Part shown: piece by piece, positions 7,894-16,575 of the stretch
How the letters are laid out: the number at the start of each line of letters is the position of its first letter
Numbering within the stretch: the first letter of the stretch is position 1
Assembly (NCBI GenBank): GCA_040902535.1
Contig: JBBDXD010000005.1
Location: 1 to 47,688 of the forward strand
Origin: Dehalococcoidia bacterium
GTDB taxonomy: Bacteria; Chloroflexota; Dehalococcoidia; DSTF01; JACRBR01
Length of the DNA: 47,688 nucleotides
Direction: 5' to 3'
Position numbers and translations under genes: made by a program
The notes under the pieces: model-generated
Databases searched by the model: none
What the model was told of the DNA's origin: nothing
What the model saw: the letters and a program-made list of their open reading frames with translations, nothing else

Positions 7894-8949
7894 ATGAGTG
7901 AGTCCGTCCCCGGGGTCGACCTCTCACGACTCGCGTCCTGGTTCAACGAGCACGTGGCGCCTGTCGGCGCGCTCACGGCGGAGATCATCGGCCACGGGCG
8001 TTCGAACCTGACCTACCGCATCAGCAGCGACGGCCATGAGTGGGTCTTGCGCCGGCCGCCGCTCTCGCACGTCCTGCCAACAGCGCACGACATGAAACGC
8101 GAGTATCGCGTCATCTCGGCGCTCGAAGACACCGATGTGCCTGTCCCGCACGCCATCGCGCTGTGCGAGGATACAACCGTCAACGATGCGCCCTTCTACA
8201 TCATGTCGTTCGTGCACGGGCTCGTCCCGAACGATCCCTCCGTCGTGAAGCAGCGCTACGACGAACCGACACTACGTCGCATCGGCGAAAAGTTGATCGA
8301 TACGCTGGCGGCGCTGCACATGCTCGAGCCGGCGTCCGTGGGGCTGGCGGACTTCGGCAAGCCGCAGGGTTTCGTGGCGCGCCAGGTCAAACGCTTCACG
8401 GGCCAGATCGAGCAGTCGCGGACGCGCGATGTTCCGCAGCTCGCAGAATTGGCGCGCCGGCTCGCAGCGTCGATTCCGGCGGAGTCGGGCGAAGCCATCG
8501 TCCACGGCGACTACCGCCTCGATAACTGCGTGCTCAGCGACGACGGCCAAATTGCGGCGGTGCTCGACTGGGAGATGGCGACGCTCGGCGATCCGCTCGC
8601 CGACCTCGGCATGCAGATCATGTACTGGGCGGACACCACCCCCGGCTCGACGCCCGGCGCGCCCGGCATCTCCAGCAACTCCGTTACCGCGTTACCGGGA
8701 TTCCTCTCGCGCAGCGAGGCCATCGAACGCTACGCGAAGAGGACGGGCGCCGATCTGACGAATCTCGACTTCTACGTGGTGCTGTCATTCTTCAAGCTCG
8801 CCGTCATCCTGGAAGGGATCAACGCTCGATACCTGGAAGGCGGTACCGTCGGTGCCGGATTCGAGGGGATCGGCCAGCAAGCGCTGGGCCTCGCTCGCAC
8901 AGGACTCGTCGTCGCGGACCGATCGAGCATTGCCGGGTTAAGCGGCTAA
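7894..8949 (+). CDS. APH-type kinase partner of acyl-CoA dehydrogenase
   Basis: The 351-residue protein is an aminoglycoside-phosphotransferase-fold kinase. It has the N-lobe glycine-rich region (GHGRSNLTYRIS), the catalytic loop IVHGDYRLDN and the metal-binding AVLDWEMATLGDP. GGAGG precedes the ATG. Its divergent neighbour encodes an ACAD10/11-like dehydrogenase. In human ACAD10 and ACAD11 the same two domains are fused, and the kinase phosphorylates 4-hydroxyacyl-CoA so that the dehydrogenase domain can remove the phosphate and enter beta-oxidation. By analogy, this pair may degrade 4-hydroxy acids. The domain call is firm; the substrate is inferred. Confidence 0.88.
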   Translation: MSESVPGVDLSRLASWFNEHVAPVGALTAEIIGHGRSNLTYRISSDGHEWVLRRPPLSHVLPTAHDMKREYRVISALEDTDVPVPHAIALCEDTTVNDAPFYIMSFVHGLVPNDPSVVKQRYDEPTLRRIGEKLIDTLAALHMLEPASVGLADFGKPQGFVARQVKRFTGQIEQSRTRDVPQLAELARRLAASIPAESGEAIVHGDYRLDNCVLSDDGQIAAVLDWEMATLGDPLADLGMQIMYWADTTPGSTPGAPGISSNSVTALPGFLSRSEAIERYAKRTGADLTNLDFYVVLSFFKLAVILEGINARYLEGGTVGAGFEGIGQQALGLARTGLVVADRSSIAGLSG

Positions 8950-8967
8950 GCCGGCTCGGGAGCGCGG

Positions 8968-9042
8968 TGGTACCCCCGACAGGACTCGAACCTGTGCTTC
9001 TAGCTCCGGAGGCTAGCGCTCTATCCACTGAGCTACGGGGGC
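8968..9042 (-). tRNA. tRNA-Arg (anticodon CCG)
   Basis: A complete cloverleaf is visible on the minus strand: acceptor GCCCCCG pairing with CGGGGGT (G1-U72 wobble), the anticodon stem CTAGC/GCTAG with loop CTCCGGA (anticodon CCG at 9007-9009), the T-arm ACAGG-TTCGAGT-CCTGT, and an encoded CCA end. It reads arginine codon CGG. Confidence 0.96.
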
Positions 9043-9254
9043 GTGCCATCACTATACGATGCACGCCCGTGCGCGGAAACTCCGTCGGCACGCAGGCCAG
9101 AGCGGGTGGCGCCGCACGTCGCAGCACGCCACTGTCGCTCGCCGCTGCGCAAACCTCGACGCAGGCCGGCTCGCTACACTGAATCCGGACGTTTCGGCTG
9201 CCCACCCTCGGCTGTTATAGTGCTCGCCACACCCCCTTATGGAAGCGAAGGTCT

Positions 9255-10064
9255 ATGCCCAGAAAAAAGCAGACGGTCCAGCAACAGCGCCGCCGCAGGG
9301 TCTACCGCGAAGGCGAATTCTCCGGCGAGGCCACGAAACTCAAGCCGAAGGGCGCCTTCCGGTTCTTCCAAAACTACACCCTCTTCGCCATCATCGGCAC
9401 CGTCGCGCTCGCCGGAGGGCTGGCGCTCTCCGCCTTCTACACCGGCTCCGGCACGATTCGCAACGACAGCGGCTCCGTGCGTGGCGACGACGTCATCCGG
9501 GAGACGCCCCGCGCCGGCGAAACGTCGACGACTGGCGCCGTAACGGAAATCAAGCAATACACCGGCGCCCCCGCCATGACGATTGACCCGGCGAAAACCT
9601 ACGTCGCCACCGTGAGGACTGACCGCGGCTCGTTCAAGATCGAACTGCTCGCGAGCGATGCGCCCGAGACGGTCAACAACTTCGTCTTCCTGGCAAACGA
9701 CGGCTTCTACGATGGCGTGAGCTTCCATCGCGTCATCGCGGACTTCGTCGCCCAGACAGGCGACCCGACCGGCACCGGATCGGGAGGCCCGGGATACACG
9801 TTGCCCGTCGAAAACGCCGACGGGGCGTTCACCGAAGGCACCGTCGGCATGGCCAGGCCCGCCGATGCGTCATCCCCCAATAACGGCAGCCAGTTCTTCA
9901 TCACGCTCGCCGACACGCCGACGCTCGAAGGCAAGAGCACCGTGTTCGGCCGCGTCGTCGAAGGTCTGGATGTGGTGAGAAATCTGACGGCTCGTGACCC
10001 GCAGCTCGTGCAGGATCCGCCGCCCGGCGATCGCATCGAATCGATCACCATCGAAGAAGCGTAG
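9255..10064 (+). CDS. Membrane-anchored cyclophilin-type peptidyl-prolyl isomerase
   Basis: The 269-residue protein begins with a very basic segment (residues 1-33), one transmembrane helix (about 43-63) and a low-complexity linker. A cyclophilin domain from about residue 110 carries SFHRVIADFVAQTGDP, the GTVGMARPADASSPNNGSQFFIT core, and a TVFGRVVEGLDVV end. It should sit on the outer face of the membrane and catalyse proline isomerisation in exported proteins. TATAGT at 9216-9221 is a likely -10 and GAAGCGAAGG a weak ribosome site. A strong hairpin terminator follows at 10098-10120. Confidence 0.92.
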   Translation: MPRKKQTVQQQRRRRVYREGEFSGEATKLKPKGAFRFFQNYTLFAIIGTVALAGGLALSAFYTGSGTIRNDSGSVRGDDVIRETPRAGETSTTGAVTEIKQYTGAPAMTIDPAKTYVATVRTDRGSFKIELLASDAPETVNNFVFLANDGFYDGVSFHRVIADFVAQTGDPTGTGSGGPGYTLPVENADGAFTEGTVGMARPADASSPNNGSQFFITLADTPTLEGKSTVFGRVVEGLDVVRNLTARDPQLVQDPPPGDRIESITIEEA

Positions 10065-10093
10065 GCCGGCGCCGCCACAAGCACACACATAGC

Positions 10094-10123
10094 AAAAGGC
10101 CGCCGAATCAATCGGCGGCCCTT
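10094..10123. terminator. Bidirectional intrinsic terminator
   Basis: A perfect 9-bp GC stem (GGCCGCCGA at 10098-10106, TCGGCGGCC at 10112-10120) with a 5-nt loop is flanked by AAAA on the left and CTTT on the right. It separates the convergent cyclophilin and zinc-ribbon genes and could end transcription from both sides. Confidence 0.8.
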
Positions 10124-10154
10124 TGCCGTTGGAGGAGGAGGCTGTTAGTGAAAT

Positions 10155-10451
10155 TCAGGCCGTTCGCTTCGTCCTTCGACGGACGTATTCAGCGCTGGTC
10201 CGCACCTTGCGGTTCATGCGCTCGACCTCGAACCGGGTCGCGCACCCGTTACAGAGGCGCACCTGGTCGTAGGTCACTGCGCCAGCAGCTTCGCGGCTGA
10301 TGCCGCACCCGGCGCACTTAAACCGGTCGTCCGGTCCGATGCCCCGGTCTCGATCCTCCTCGAGGATCAGTTTCATTGCTTCTTCTATGGCTTCTCTCTG
10401 TTCCTCCGTTACTCCTGCGATCCCGTTTGCGCCGTAGCCGACGACTGCCAA
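10155..10451 (-). CDS. Small zinc-ribbon-like protein under a c-di-AMP riboswitch
   Basis: The 98-residue product has an N-terminal helical part with EEQREAIEEAMKLILEEDRDRG, two Cys pairs (KCAGC and LCNGC, about 21 residues apart) that should hold one zinc, and a basic tail (RMNRKVRTSAEYVRRRTKRTA). The start is placed at TTG 10451 because GGAGG lies 6 nt before it; the frame is open to 10490, but that codon is inside the terminator. There is no signal peptide or membrane segment, so it is cytoplasmic and may bind nucleic acid. It is the only gene downstream of the riboswitch and terminator at 10489-10652. I do not recognise a named family. Confidence 0.65.
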   Translation of the reverse strand: MAVVGYGANGIAGVTEEQREAIEEAMKLILEEDRDRGIGPDDRFKCAGCGISREAAGAVTYDQVRLCNGCATRFEVERMNRKVRTSAEYVRRRTKRTA

Positions 10452-10488
10452 TCCGAACCTCCGGAACTCGTGGCGTCGAAAGGGGAGC

Positions 10489-10518
10489 AAAAAACGACCG
10501 AAGGTAAGCCTTCGATCG
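10489..10518 (-). terminator. Intrinsic terminator of the c-di-AMP riboswitch
   Basis: On the minus strand a 10-bp stem (CGATCGAAGG / CCTTCGGTCG, one T-G wobble) with a CTTA loop is followed by six T residues (10489-10494). It lies between the riboswitch aptamer and the zinc-ribbon gene and is the likely expression platform. Confidence 0.88.
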
Positions 10519-10534
10519 GTTCCCTTCTCCTCTT

Positions 10535-10652
10535 TATGCCTACGGGGTTAGCTGACGGGTTCGGCTCAAAGGAGTTCGCCTACTCGCCTTGCGACGAGAT
10601 TCACCCCGGGAAATTGGTTCCCCCGTTCCGCCTGCGGCGGATTCGGCTGTTA
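10535..10652 (-). promoter_or_regulatory. c-di-AMP riboswitch (ydaO-yuaA)
   Basis: On the minus strand the conserved ydaO-yuaA elements occur in order: GCGGAACGGGGGAACC, then GGGGTGAATC, a variable hairpin (CTCGTCGCAAGGCGAG), GCCGAACCCGTCAGCTAACC and CCGTAGGC. These are the signature bases of the c-di-AMP aptamer, which normally shuts off cell-wall hydrolase or osmolyte/K+ transport genes when c-di-AMP is high. A promoter lies just upstream and an intrinsic terminator just downstream, so the unit is complete. Confidence 0.95.
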
Positions 10653-10667
10653 TTCAGTTGTACATCC

Positions 10668-10696
10668 ACCATACATCCACGCCTATCGAAAATCAA
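10668..10696 (-). promoter_or_regulatory. Promoter of the riboswitch transcript
   Basis: TTGATT (10691-10696) and TATGGT (10668-10673), read on the minus strand, are separated by 17 bp and sit directly before the c-di-AMP aptamer. Confidence 0.65.
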
Positions 10697-10764
10697 CCGG
10701 AAGGCCGTCCTGTCGTTTATCTGTAATCGCCCGTTTACGACTGCCGCGCGGCGACGTTACCCCC

Positions 10765-13107
10765 TCAGCCGAACGTCACGACCAGCCGCGCCGCCGCGTC
10801 GATCGCAGCTTCGATCCGCACGTGATCCGGCCGCGGCTCGAAGCGAATCGGCGCGCCATCGAGCATGGCGCTCAGCACCGCCAGGCCGCCGCCGCTCACG
10901 TACACCACCCGGCTTCGCCTTCCCACCGGCGCGATGTCAAGGACGAGCCGCCTTCCTTCCTCATCCCATGCTTGGCCGGTTATGTCGAGCACACCCATGC
11001 CGATGTGCCCCGTCGTCGCGATGAGCTGAGGCTGATCGCCCGCGGGCCGCAACGCCACCACGCGGCAGCCGTGTGGCGGCACGAGCAGGAACTCGACGCT
11101 CCCTTCCGCAATCCCCAGGTATCGCTCGCCCCACAGCTCAAACGCGTGCCAGCGCCCATCAGGAAGGTCCAGTCGCAGGTCCTGCGCATCGTCGCCGAAG
11201 TTGAAGACGCCGTTGATCCTGGCGTGGTCGAAGTCGCGCTCGAAGACGGCCTCGTACCGCTCCGGCATGTCACGCTCGATGAGATCGAGCGCGCGCGCCG
11301 CGTGCGGCAGTACCGGCAACAGCATGCTAATCAGGTCCAGGCGCTCCGGCGGCAGCTTGTCCAGGTCGTCGCTCGACAGCATCATTCCCGCCGAGAGCCC
11401 GATGACGCTCGCGAGTGTCTGCGTCTCGTCGATCGTCAGTTTGGTCCTGTCGGTCCGCACGAGCAGGCAATCGGGGTCGTTTGCCCACAGGCGTCCGTGC
11501 ATCCATGTGCGGTTGAGCGAATTCCTGATCGCCGTCTCCGCGCTCAGTTGGTCGTCAGGTTTGCGGAAGCGCGGCTTCGGCCCCGCGCGCTCGGCCGTCG
11601 TCAGGTAGCGCCACCACGGCCCGACGTCGAGTCCGACCCGGTTACCATCAAAGAAGCCGACGGACGGCGCCATCAACGATCCGCAGCCCAGGATAAAGCG
11701 ACCGTCTCCCGTGCCCTCACGCACGGCGGCAAGCGCTTCGCGATACGCGCGGACGCGCGTCGCGTCCGCATCATGCCGTCCGCCTCTGAGCGCGGCGGCG
11801 AACAGAAAGTCGATCTTGACGTAGTCGTAGCCCCAGCCATCGCAGACCGAGCGGAATAGGTCGCGCAGCCACGCCCGCGCCTCCGGCAGCGAGCCGTCGA
11901 TGCCGTAGTTCCTCCGCTGCCAGTTCTCCGTCGCCAGCGCAGGCTCGCCGTGCTCGTCGCGCACGACGAACTCCGGGTGCTCGGCAAACGCACGCGAAGA
12001 TTCCGCGATCAAAAACGGCGCCAACCAGATCCCCGGTGTGTAGCCGGCGCGCTTGATCTCGCTCGCCAACCAGTCCATCCCGCGCGGAAACTTCTCGTTG
12101 ACGATGAGCCAGTCGCCGATGTCTGCCTGGTAGCCATCGTCGATCTGCACCGTGTCGATTGGCAATTCACGCCGGTGCTGTTCGATGAACCGCAGGTTGC
12201 GCATCACGTCGTCTTCCGTGACGTCCTGGTAGAAGTAGTACCAGGAGCACCAGCCCGCCGGCGTCGTCGCGGGCACGCGCGCGCCCATCAACAGGCCGAG
12301 TGCTTCCGCATAACGCGCGAGCTGGTCGTTCGGCCGCCCGACGAGGTCGATCGCGACGCGCTCCGACCACACCGTCTGCTGCGGCAGCACCGTCGCGCCG
12401 TCGAAGAGGCAGCGCACGTCGAGCGCGCGCGACGGCGCGTCCACGTACACCTGCGTCAGCGCTTCACGCGCGGTGACCGCCCCCGCAAGGAGCGACCGGC
12501 CCGACGCTGGGTCGTACAGCGCACCGACGTCATCGCTCGCGAATTGCCCTGGTTTATCCGGCGGCTCTTCGGGCGAAAGTACCGGCGGCCGGCTCCGGAC
12601 ATCCACCTCGCCGCCGCCAAGCGACATCGTCGGCGACCATGACTGCCAGCCATGACGATAGATCCGCCAGTCGTCGGGCTTCGACGACAGGCGCAATCGC
12701 CCGCGGCCTTCCCCCGTCGTGAACACGTACAACCCATCGAGCGGCAGCGGCGCCGCTGATTCGTTCTTCAACCCGACGCGCGTCACCGCGAACGGATACG
12801 CGTCGTACAACACGACTTCGCGGCGCAGTGTCACGCCGCGGCGAGCCACGCGTGCGATCAACGTCAGCCGCTTGCCTTCGCCGAGTTCGTCGGCATATGG
12901 CTGCACGTCGTATTCGGCGCGCTCCGCCACGATCGGCGGCGCGTCGGCCGGCTGTGCCGACATCATCGCGCGCTCGGTCGGCCGAAAGTCACCCGCCAAC
13001 GCCACCGGCGCGATCGACGCGTCGTCCTGCCTCGTCTCGATGCGCAGCCACTGGTTCTGGAGCCACGGGCCGTTGCGGCCGCGGCCGGAGGCGACCGAGT
13101 TCGCCAC
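10765..13107 (-). CDS. Alpha-galactosidase-like glycoside hydrolase, GH36
   Basis: The 780-residue protein has the GH36/melibiase layout: an N-terminal beta-sandwich (about 1-270), a TIM barrel starting at TPAGWCSWYYFYQDV and a C-terminal beta domain. TVQIDDGYQ and GIWLAPFLI are family hallmarks. The Asp in YDYVKIDFLF is the expected nucleophile and the Asp in VGLDVGPWW the likely acid/base. There is no signal peptide, so it acts in the cytoplasm, hydrolysing alpha-galactosides or related sugars. The GTG start overlaps the stop of the GNAT gene by one base (TAGTG), so it is translationally coupled as the last gene of the dapF run. A sugar transporter is not seen nearby. Confidence 0.88.
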   Translation of the reverse strand: MANSVASGRGRNGPWLQNQWLRIETRQDDASIAPVALAGDFRPTERAMMSAQPADAPPIVAERAEYDVQPYADELGEGKRLTLIARVARRGVTLRREVVLYDAYPFAVTRVGLKNESAAPLPLDGLYVFTTGEGRGRLRLSSKPDDWRIYRHGWQSWSPTMSLGGGEVDVRSRPPVLSPEEPPDKPGQFASDDVGALYDPASGRSLLAGAVTAREALTQVYVDAPSRALDVRCLFDGATVLPQQTVWSERVAIDLVGRPNDQLARYAEALGLLMGARVPATTPAGWCSWYYFYQDVTEDDVMRNLRFIEQHRRELPIDTVQIDDGYQADIGDWLIVNEKFPRGMDWLASEIKRAGYTPGIWLAPFLIAESSRAFAEHPEFVVRDEHGEPALATENWQRRNYGIDGSLPEARAWLRDLFRSVCDGWGYDYVKIDFLFAAALRGGRHDADATRVRAYREALAAVREGTGDGRFILGCGSLMAPSVGFFDGNRVGLDVGPWWRYLTTAERAGPKPRFRKPDDQLSAETAIRNSLNRTWMHGRLWANDPDCLLVRTDRTKLTIDETQTLASVIGLSAGMMLSSDDLDKLPPERLDLISMLLPVLPHAARALDLIERDMPERYEAVFERDFDHARINGVFNFGDDAQDLRLDLPDGRWHAFELWGERYLGIAEGSVEFLLVPPHGCRVVALRPAGDQPQLIATTGHIGMGVLDITGQAWDEEGRRLVLDIAPVGRRSRVVYVSGGGLAVLSAMLDGAPIRFEPRPDHVRIEAAIDAAARLVVTFG

Positions 13108-14015
13108 TAGCGCCAGCCGCCGAAGCGGATCAGCGTCCCCTCGCCTTCGACGCGCATCTGTTCGATGCGCCGCGGATCCGTCGGTCGCGAGTAGTCACGG
13201 CCTGCGCGGTCCTGGCGAAAGCCCAGGTTTACGTACAGCCGGATCGCGGGCGCGCTCTCCTCGTCGGTCGAAAGCCCGGCGTCGCTCGCGCCCAGCGCGA
13301 ACAGGCGCTTCGCCGCCCGAATCGTGAGCGCCCGCCCGATGCCGCGCCCGCGCTCGTCCGCGGCGACCGCGAGCACGCTGATCCAGCCAACACCTTCTTC
13401 CGGCTTTTCGATGAGATGGAAGCCTGCGATCCCTTTACCGGCCGTCGCGACCAGCACTTCGACGCGCTTATTGCGCAGCCGATCGCGCATGTCATCCACC
13501 CCGATCGGCGTCTTCGGAAACGCTTCATCGTCGATGCGGACGAGGTCGGCGAGATCTGCTTCGACCGCGTTACGAAACCTGACGCCGCCCACCGTCGCGG
13601 CGGGCAACTTCACGCCCTTCGCAAGCGTGAACCCGAGCCAATCGCGCGTCGGCGTGAACCAGAGGCGCTTCAGCACCGGCTCGACGACCGGCCGTGCGGG
13701 ACTGTGCGTCAGCCGAAAGCGCACCGTTTCCGCGCCCAACGACGAGCGAATCCGCGGCAGCAACTCCTCGAACATCTCCGGGAACAGGTCGATGAACGCC
13801 CGCGAATTCTCGTACCCGTAGATCAGCTTCGCCCCGCCAACCGCGTCGACCGAAAGGATGTTGCCCGCTCGCTCCACGATCAGCTCGGGGTGCTCGCGCT
13901 CCGTCGCCTCCGTGCCGCTGCGCCGGTACACGTTCGACACGACGTGCGCGGACATGCGGTCGTCCAGGCTCTGACCGATGATGGGGCCGATGCGGCGCGG
14001 TGTCTTGGCTGTCAT
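13107..14015 (-). CDS. GNAT-family N-acetyltransferase
   Basis: The 302-residue product has a C-terminal GNAT domain (about 150-290) with the acetyl-CoA loop VAADERGRGIGRALTIRAAKRLF, preceded by the ISVLAV strand and followed by AIRLYVNLGFR. The N-terminal half (YENSRAFIDLFPEMFEELLPRI) may be a degenerate second GNAT unit. The start at 14015 shares a base with the stop of dapF (TGATG), and the stop is coupled to the GH36 gene. The frame is open to 14219 but that would sit inside dapF. Substrate is unknown; it could acetylate a small amine or a protein terminus. Confidence 0.82.
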   Translation of the reverse strand: MTAKTPRRIGPIIGQSLDDRMSAHVVSNVYRRSGTEATEREHPELIVERAGNILSVDAVGGAKLIYGYENSRAFIDLFPEMFEELLPRIRSSLGAETVRFRLTHSPARPVVEPVLKRLWFTPTRDWLGFTLAKGVKLPAATVGGVRFRNAVEADLADLVRIDDEAFPKTPIGVDDMRDRLRNKRVEVLVATAGKGIAGFHLIEKPEEGVGWISVLAVAADERGRGIGRALTIRAAKRLFALGASDAGLSTDEESAPAIRLYVNLGFRQDRAGRDYSRPTDPRRIEQMRVEGEGTLIRFGGWR

Positions 14016-14854
14016 CAGCGGGACCAAACGCCGCGGAACGACTCTTCGACCGGGCCGGTCAAGATGACCTCCCCTTCGCCGTCCCATTCGAGGTGCAGCA
14101 CGCCGCCTGGCACGCGCAATGCAAGCGCGTCGTCCGCAAGGTCGCGCAGACGCGCGGCGACCATCGTTGCCGACGCGCCGGAGCCGCACGACAGTGTTTC
14201 GCCGACGCCACGTTCCCACACGCGCATCTCGGCGCGGTCGCGTCCGAGCATGCGCACGACTTCGAAGTTCGTGCGCTTCGGAAACACCGCATGATGTTCC
14301 ACCAGCGGCCCCATGTCGTGGAGCGGATAGTCTTCGACCGCCGCATCTTGGAAGTACACGGCGTGCGGGTTGCCCATCGATACGGGCGTCACCGGGATGG
14401 TGCGGCCATCGACGTCCAGGTCGAAGCTCTTCACCGGCGGCGCTGCCTCGATCGCCACCGGGATGTCGCGCGGGTCGAGGTGCGGCCTGCCCATGCCCTC
14501 GCGCACCCTCGTCACGCGTCCCGCTTGCGTCACGACGCGCACGCGCAGCACGCCGGCGCCCGTCTCCACGTCGAACTCCTCATCGCGCGGCGAGACGATA
14601 CCCGTATCGACGACGAACTTCACGAGGCAGCGCATGCCGTTACCGGACATCTCGGCTTCGGAGCCATCCGCGTTGAAGATCCGCATCCGGACGTCGGCCA
14701 CGTCGGACGGCGCCGCCAGGATCAGACCGTCGCCGCCGATGCCGAAGTGCCGATCGCACATCGCACGGGCGAGCGTCTCCCAGTCGCGGTCGAGGCGACG
14801 CGCGTCGAGCACGACGAAGTCGTTGCCGGTGCCCTGCAGCTTCACAAAGTCCAT
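14015..14854 (-). CDS. dapF: Diaminopimelate epimerase
   Basis: The 279-residue protein converts LL- to meso-diaminopimelate for lysine and peptidoglycan synthesis. Both active-site cysteine motifs are present: AEMSGNGMRCLVKF in the N-terminal half and ETLSCGSGASATMVAA in the C-terminal half, with the opening FVKLQGTGNDFVVLD typical of DapF. TATCCT (14864-14869) lies 9 nt before the ATG, which suggests a leaderless transcript of its own besides read-through from miaA (29-bp gap). It is followed without gap by the GNAT and GH36 genes. Confidence 0.96.
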   Translation of the reverse strand: MDFVKLQGTGNDFVVLDARRLDRDWETLARAMCDRHFGIGGDGLILAAPSDVADVRMRIFNADGSEAEMSGNGMRCLVKFVVDTGIVSPRDEEFDVETGAGVLRVRVVTQAGRVTRVREGMGRPHLDPRDIPVAIEAAPPVKSFDLDVDGRTIPVTPVSMGNPHAVYFQDAAVEDYPLHDMGPLVEHHAVFPKRTNFEVVRMLGRDRAEMRVWERGVGETLSCGSGASATMVAARLRDLADDALALRVPGGVLHLEWDGEGEVILTGPVEESFRGVWSR

Positions 14855-14883
14855 GCGCTGGTCAGGATACCGCCCCGCTTCGC

Positions 14884-15810
14884 CTATCCGGAAGCGAACG
14901 CTCGCTCGACGGCCGCGCTCGCCTCGGCAACCAGGGCAGGCGAACTCACATCAAGCCTGCGGATGCGCGGATCGGCCTCACGAAACCAGGTCTCCTGCAT
15001 CCGCGCCAGCCGGTGCGTCTCCGTCTTGATGCGCGCCACCGCCTCCTCCAACGAGCACTCGCCGGCAAGATGCTCGCAGATCTGGCGATAGCCGATGCTG
15101 CTCATCGACGGCAGGCTGCACTCATAGCCCGCCGCGTTCAGCCGCCGCACTTCGTCGACGAGTCCGGCCGCCATCATCTCATCGACGCGCTCGTCGATGC
15201 GCGCGTGCAGCCGTTCGCGCTCCATCCGCAGCCCCAGGATCGCTGCATCGAAATTCGGCTGTCGCTTCTCGCGCCATGCGCTGAAGGGGCGTCCCGTTGC
15301 GCGCGTCACCTCAATCGCCCGGATCACACGCCGGACGTTCCGCGCGTCGATCGTCTCCGCGCTCGACGGGTCTTCGCGGCGCAGCGCCTCGAACAGCGCA
15401 TCCGGACCTTCACGCTCGGCCAGTGCTTCCAGTTCGGACCGCAGCTTGCGGTCGGGCGGCACGCGCGGCACGCGCCAACCTTCGAGCAGCGCCCATACGT
15501 ACTGCCCGGTGCCACCGGCTACAATCGGCAATTTTCCGCGCGCCCAGATGTCGCCGAGGGCTGCGTTCGCGAGATCGAGATACGCAGCGAGCGTGAACGG
15601 CTCGTCAGGCGCGACCGCGTCGATCAACCAGTGCCGGGCACGTTGCCGTTCGTCCGCCGTCGCCTTGGCCGTACCGATGTCCATCTCGCGATAGACCTGC
15701 CGCGAGTCGCCGTTGACGATCTCCCCGTTGAATCGCTGCGCCAACTCGATGCCGAGCGCCGTCTTGCCGGTCGCCGTGGCGCCGACGATCGCGACGAGTC
15801 GTTCGCGCAT
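14884..15810 (-). CDS. miaA: tRNA dimethylallyltransferase
   Basis: The 308-residue enzyme transfers a dimethylallyl group to A37 of tRNAs reading UNN codons. Visible motifs are the P-loop VGATATGKTALG, the NGDSRQVYREMDIGTAKAT block with the catalytic Asp, the GGTGQYVWALLEGW motif and DARNVRRVIRAIEV. Its ATG shares a base with the tpiA stop (TGATG), so it is translationally coupled to tpiA. Length is normal. Confidence 0.96.
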   Translation of the reverse strand: MRERLVAIVGATATGKTALGIELAQRFNGEIVNGDSRQVYREMDIGTAKATADERQRARHWLIDAVAPDEPFTLAAYLDLANAALGDIWARGKLPIVAGGTGQYVWALLEGWRVPRVPPDRKLRSELEALAEREGPDALFEALRREDPSSAETIDARNVRRVIRAIEVTRATGRPFSAWREKRQPNFDAAILGLRMERERLHARIDERVDEMMAAGLVDEVRRLNAAGYECSLPSMSSIGYRQICEHLAGECSLEEAVARIKTETHRLARMQETWFREADPRIRRLDVSSPALVAEASAAVERAFASG

Positions 15811-16574
15811 CAGGCGCGCGCGTAGACGTCGGCGGTTGCCTCGACCATCGCCGCGAACGAATCCGCCTTCAGCGACGCCCCGCCGACCAGCCCGCCATCG
15901 ATATCCGGCTGCCCCATGAACTCCGCGACGTTATCCGGCGTCACCGAACCGCCGTAGAGAATGCGCACATCGTCGGCGACCGCGCCGGCGATTTGGCCGA
16001 CGGTGTGACGGATCAGCGCGATCGCTTCCTCAGCCGTGGCGCCGTCGGCCGCCAGCCCCGTGCCGATCGCCCACACAGGCTCGTACGCGATCACGAAGTC
16101 CGCGCCAACCTCGACGCCCGCCAGGCCGGCGTGCGTCTGCCGCACCAGCACATCGTTCGTCTCGCCGCCCTGTCGCTGATCGAGCGTTTCGCCGACGCAT
16201 ACGATCGGCTTCAGGCCGTGGGCGAGCGCGGCCTTGGTGCGGCGGTTCACGGTCTCATCCGTCTCGCCGAAGAACTGCCGCCGTTCGCTATGCCCGATCA
16301 GCACATACTCGGCGACCTCGGCGATTTGCGTGACGCTGATCTCGCCCGTGAACGCACCCTTCTCGTCCCAGTACACGTTCTGCGCCGCCAACCGCACCGA
16401 AGAGCCGTCCAGCGCGTCTTGCACATCGTGCAGGTAAACGTACGGCGGGCAGACGATCTTTTCGACGCCGGCCATCGCATCGCACCGCTCGACGATGCCT
16501 CGCGCGAGTGCAATCGCTTCGCTCCGCAGCGTATTCATCTTCCAGTTGCCGGTTATGATCGGTGTTCGTGCCAT
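15810..16574 (-). CDS. tpiA: Triosephosphate isomerase
   Basis: The 254-residue TIM barrel interconverts dihydroxyacetone phosphate and glyceraldehyde 3-phosphate. The catalytic Lys is in ITGNWKMNT, the His in VLIGHSERRQFFGETDE and the Glu in IAYEPVWAIGTGLAA. The phosphate loop is ILYGGSVTPDN and GGLVGGASL. It starts one base after the stop of apgM, another glycolytic enzyme, and its stop overlaps miaA, so the three form one transcription unit. Confidence 0.97.
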   Translation of the reverse strand: MARTPIITGNWKMNTLRSEAIALARGIVERCDAMAGVEKIVCPPYVYLHDVQDALDGSSVRLAAQNVYWDEKGAFTGEISVTQIAEVAEYVLIGHSERRQFFGETDETVNRRTKAALAHGLKPIVCVGETLDQRQGGETNDVLVRQTHAGLAGVEVGADFVIAYEPVWAIGTGLAADGATAEEAIALIRHTVGQIAGAVADDVRILYGGSVTPDNVAEFMGQPDIDGGLVGGASLKADSFAAMVEATADVYARA

Positions 16575-16575
16575 C

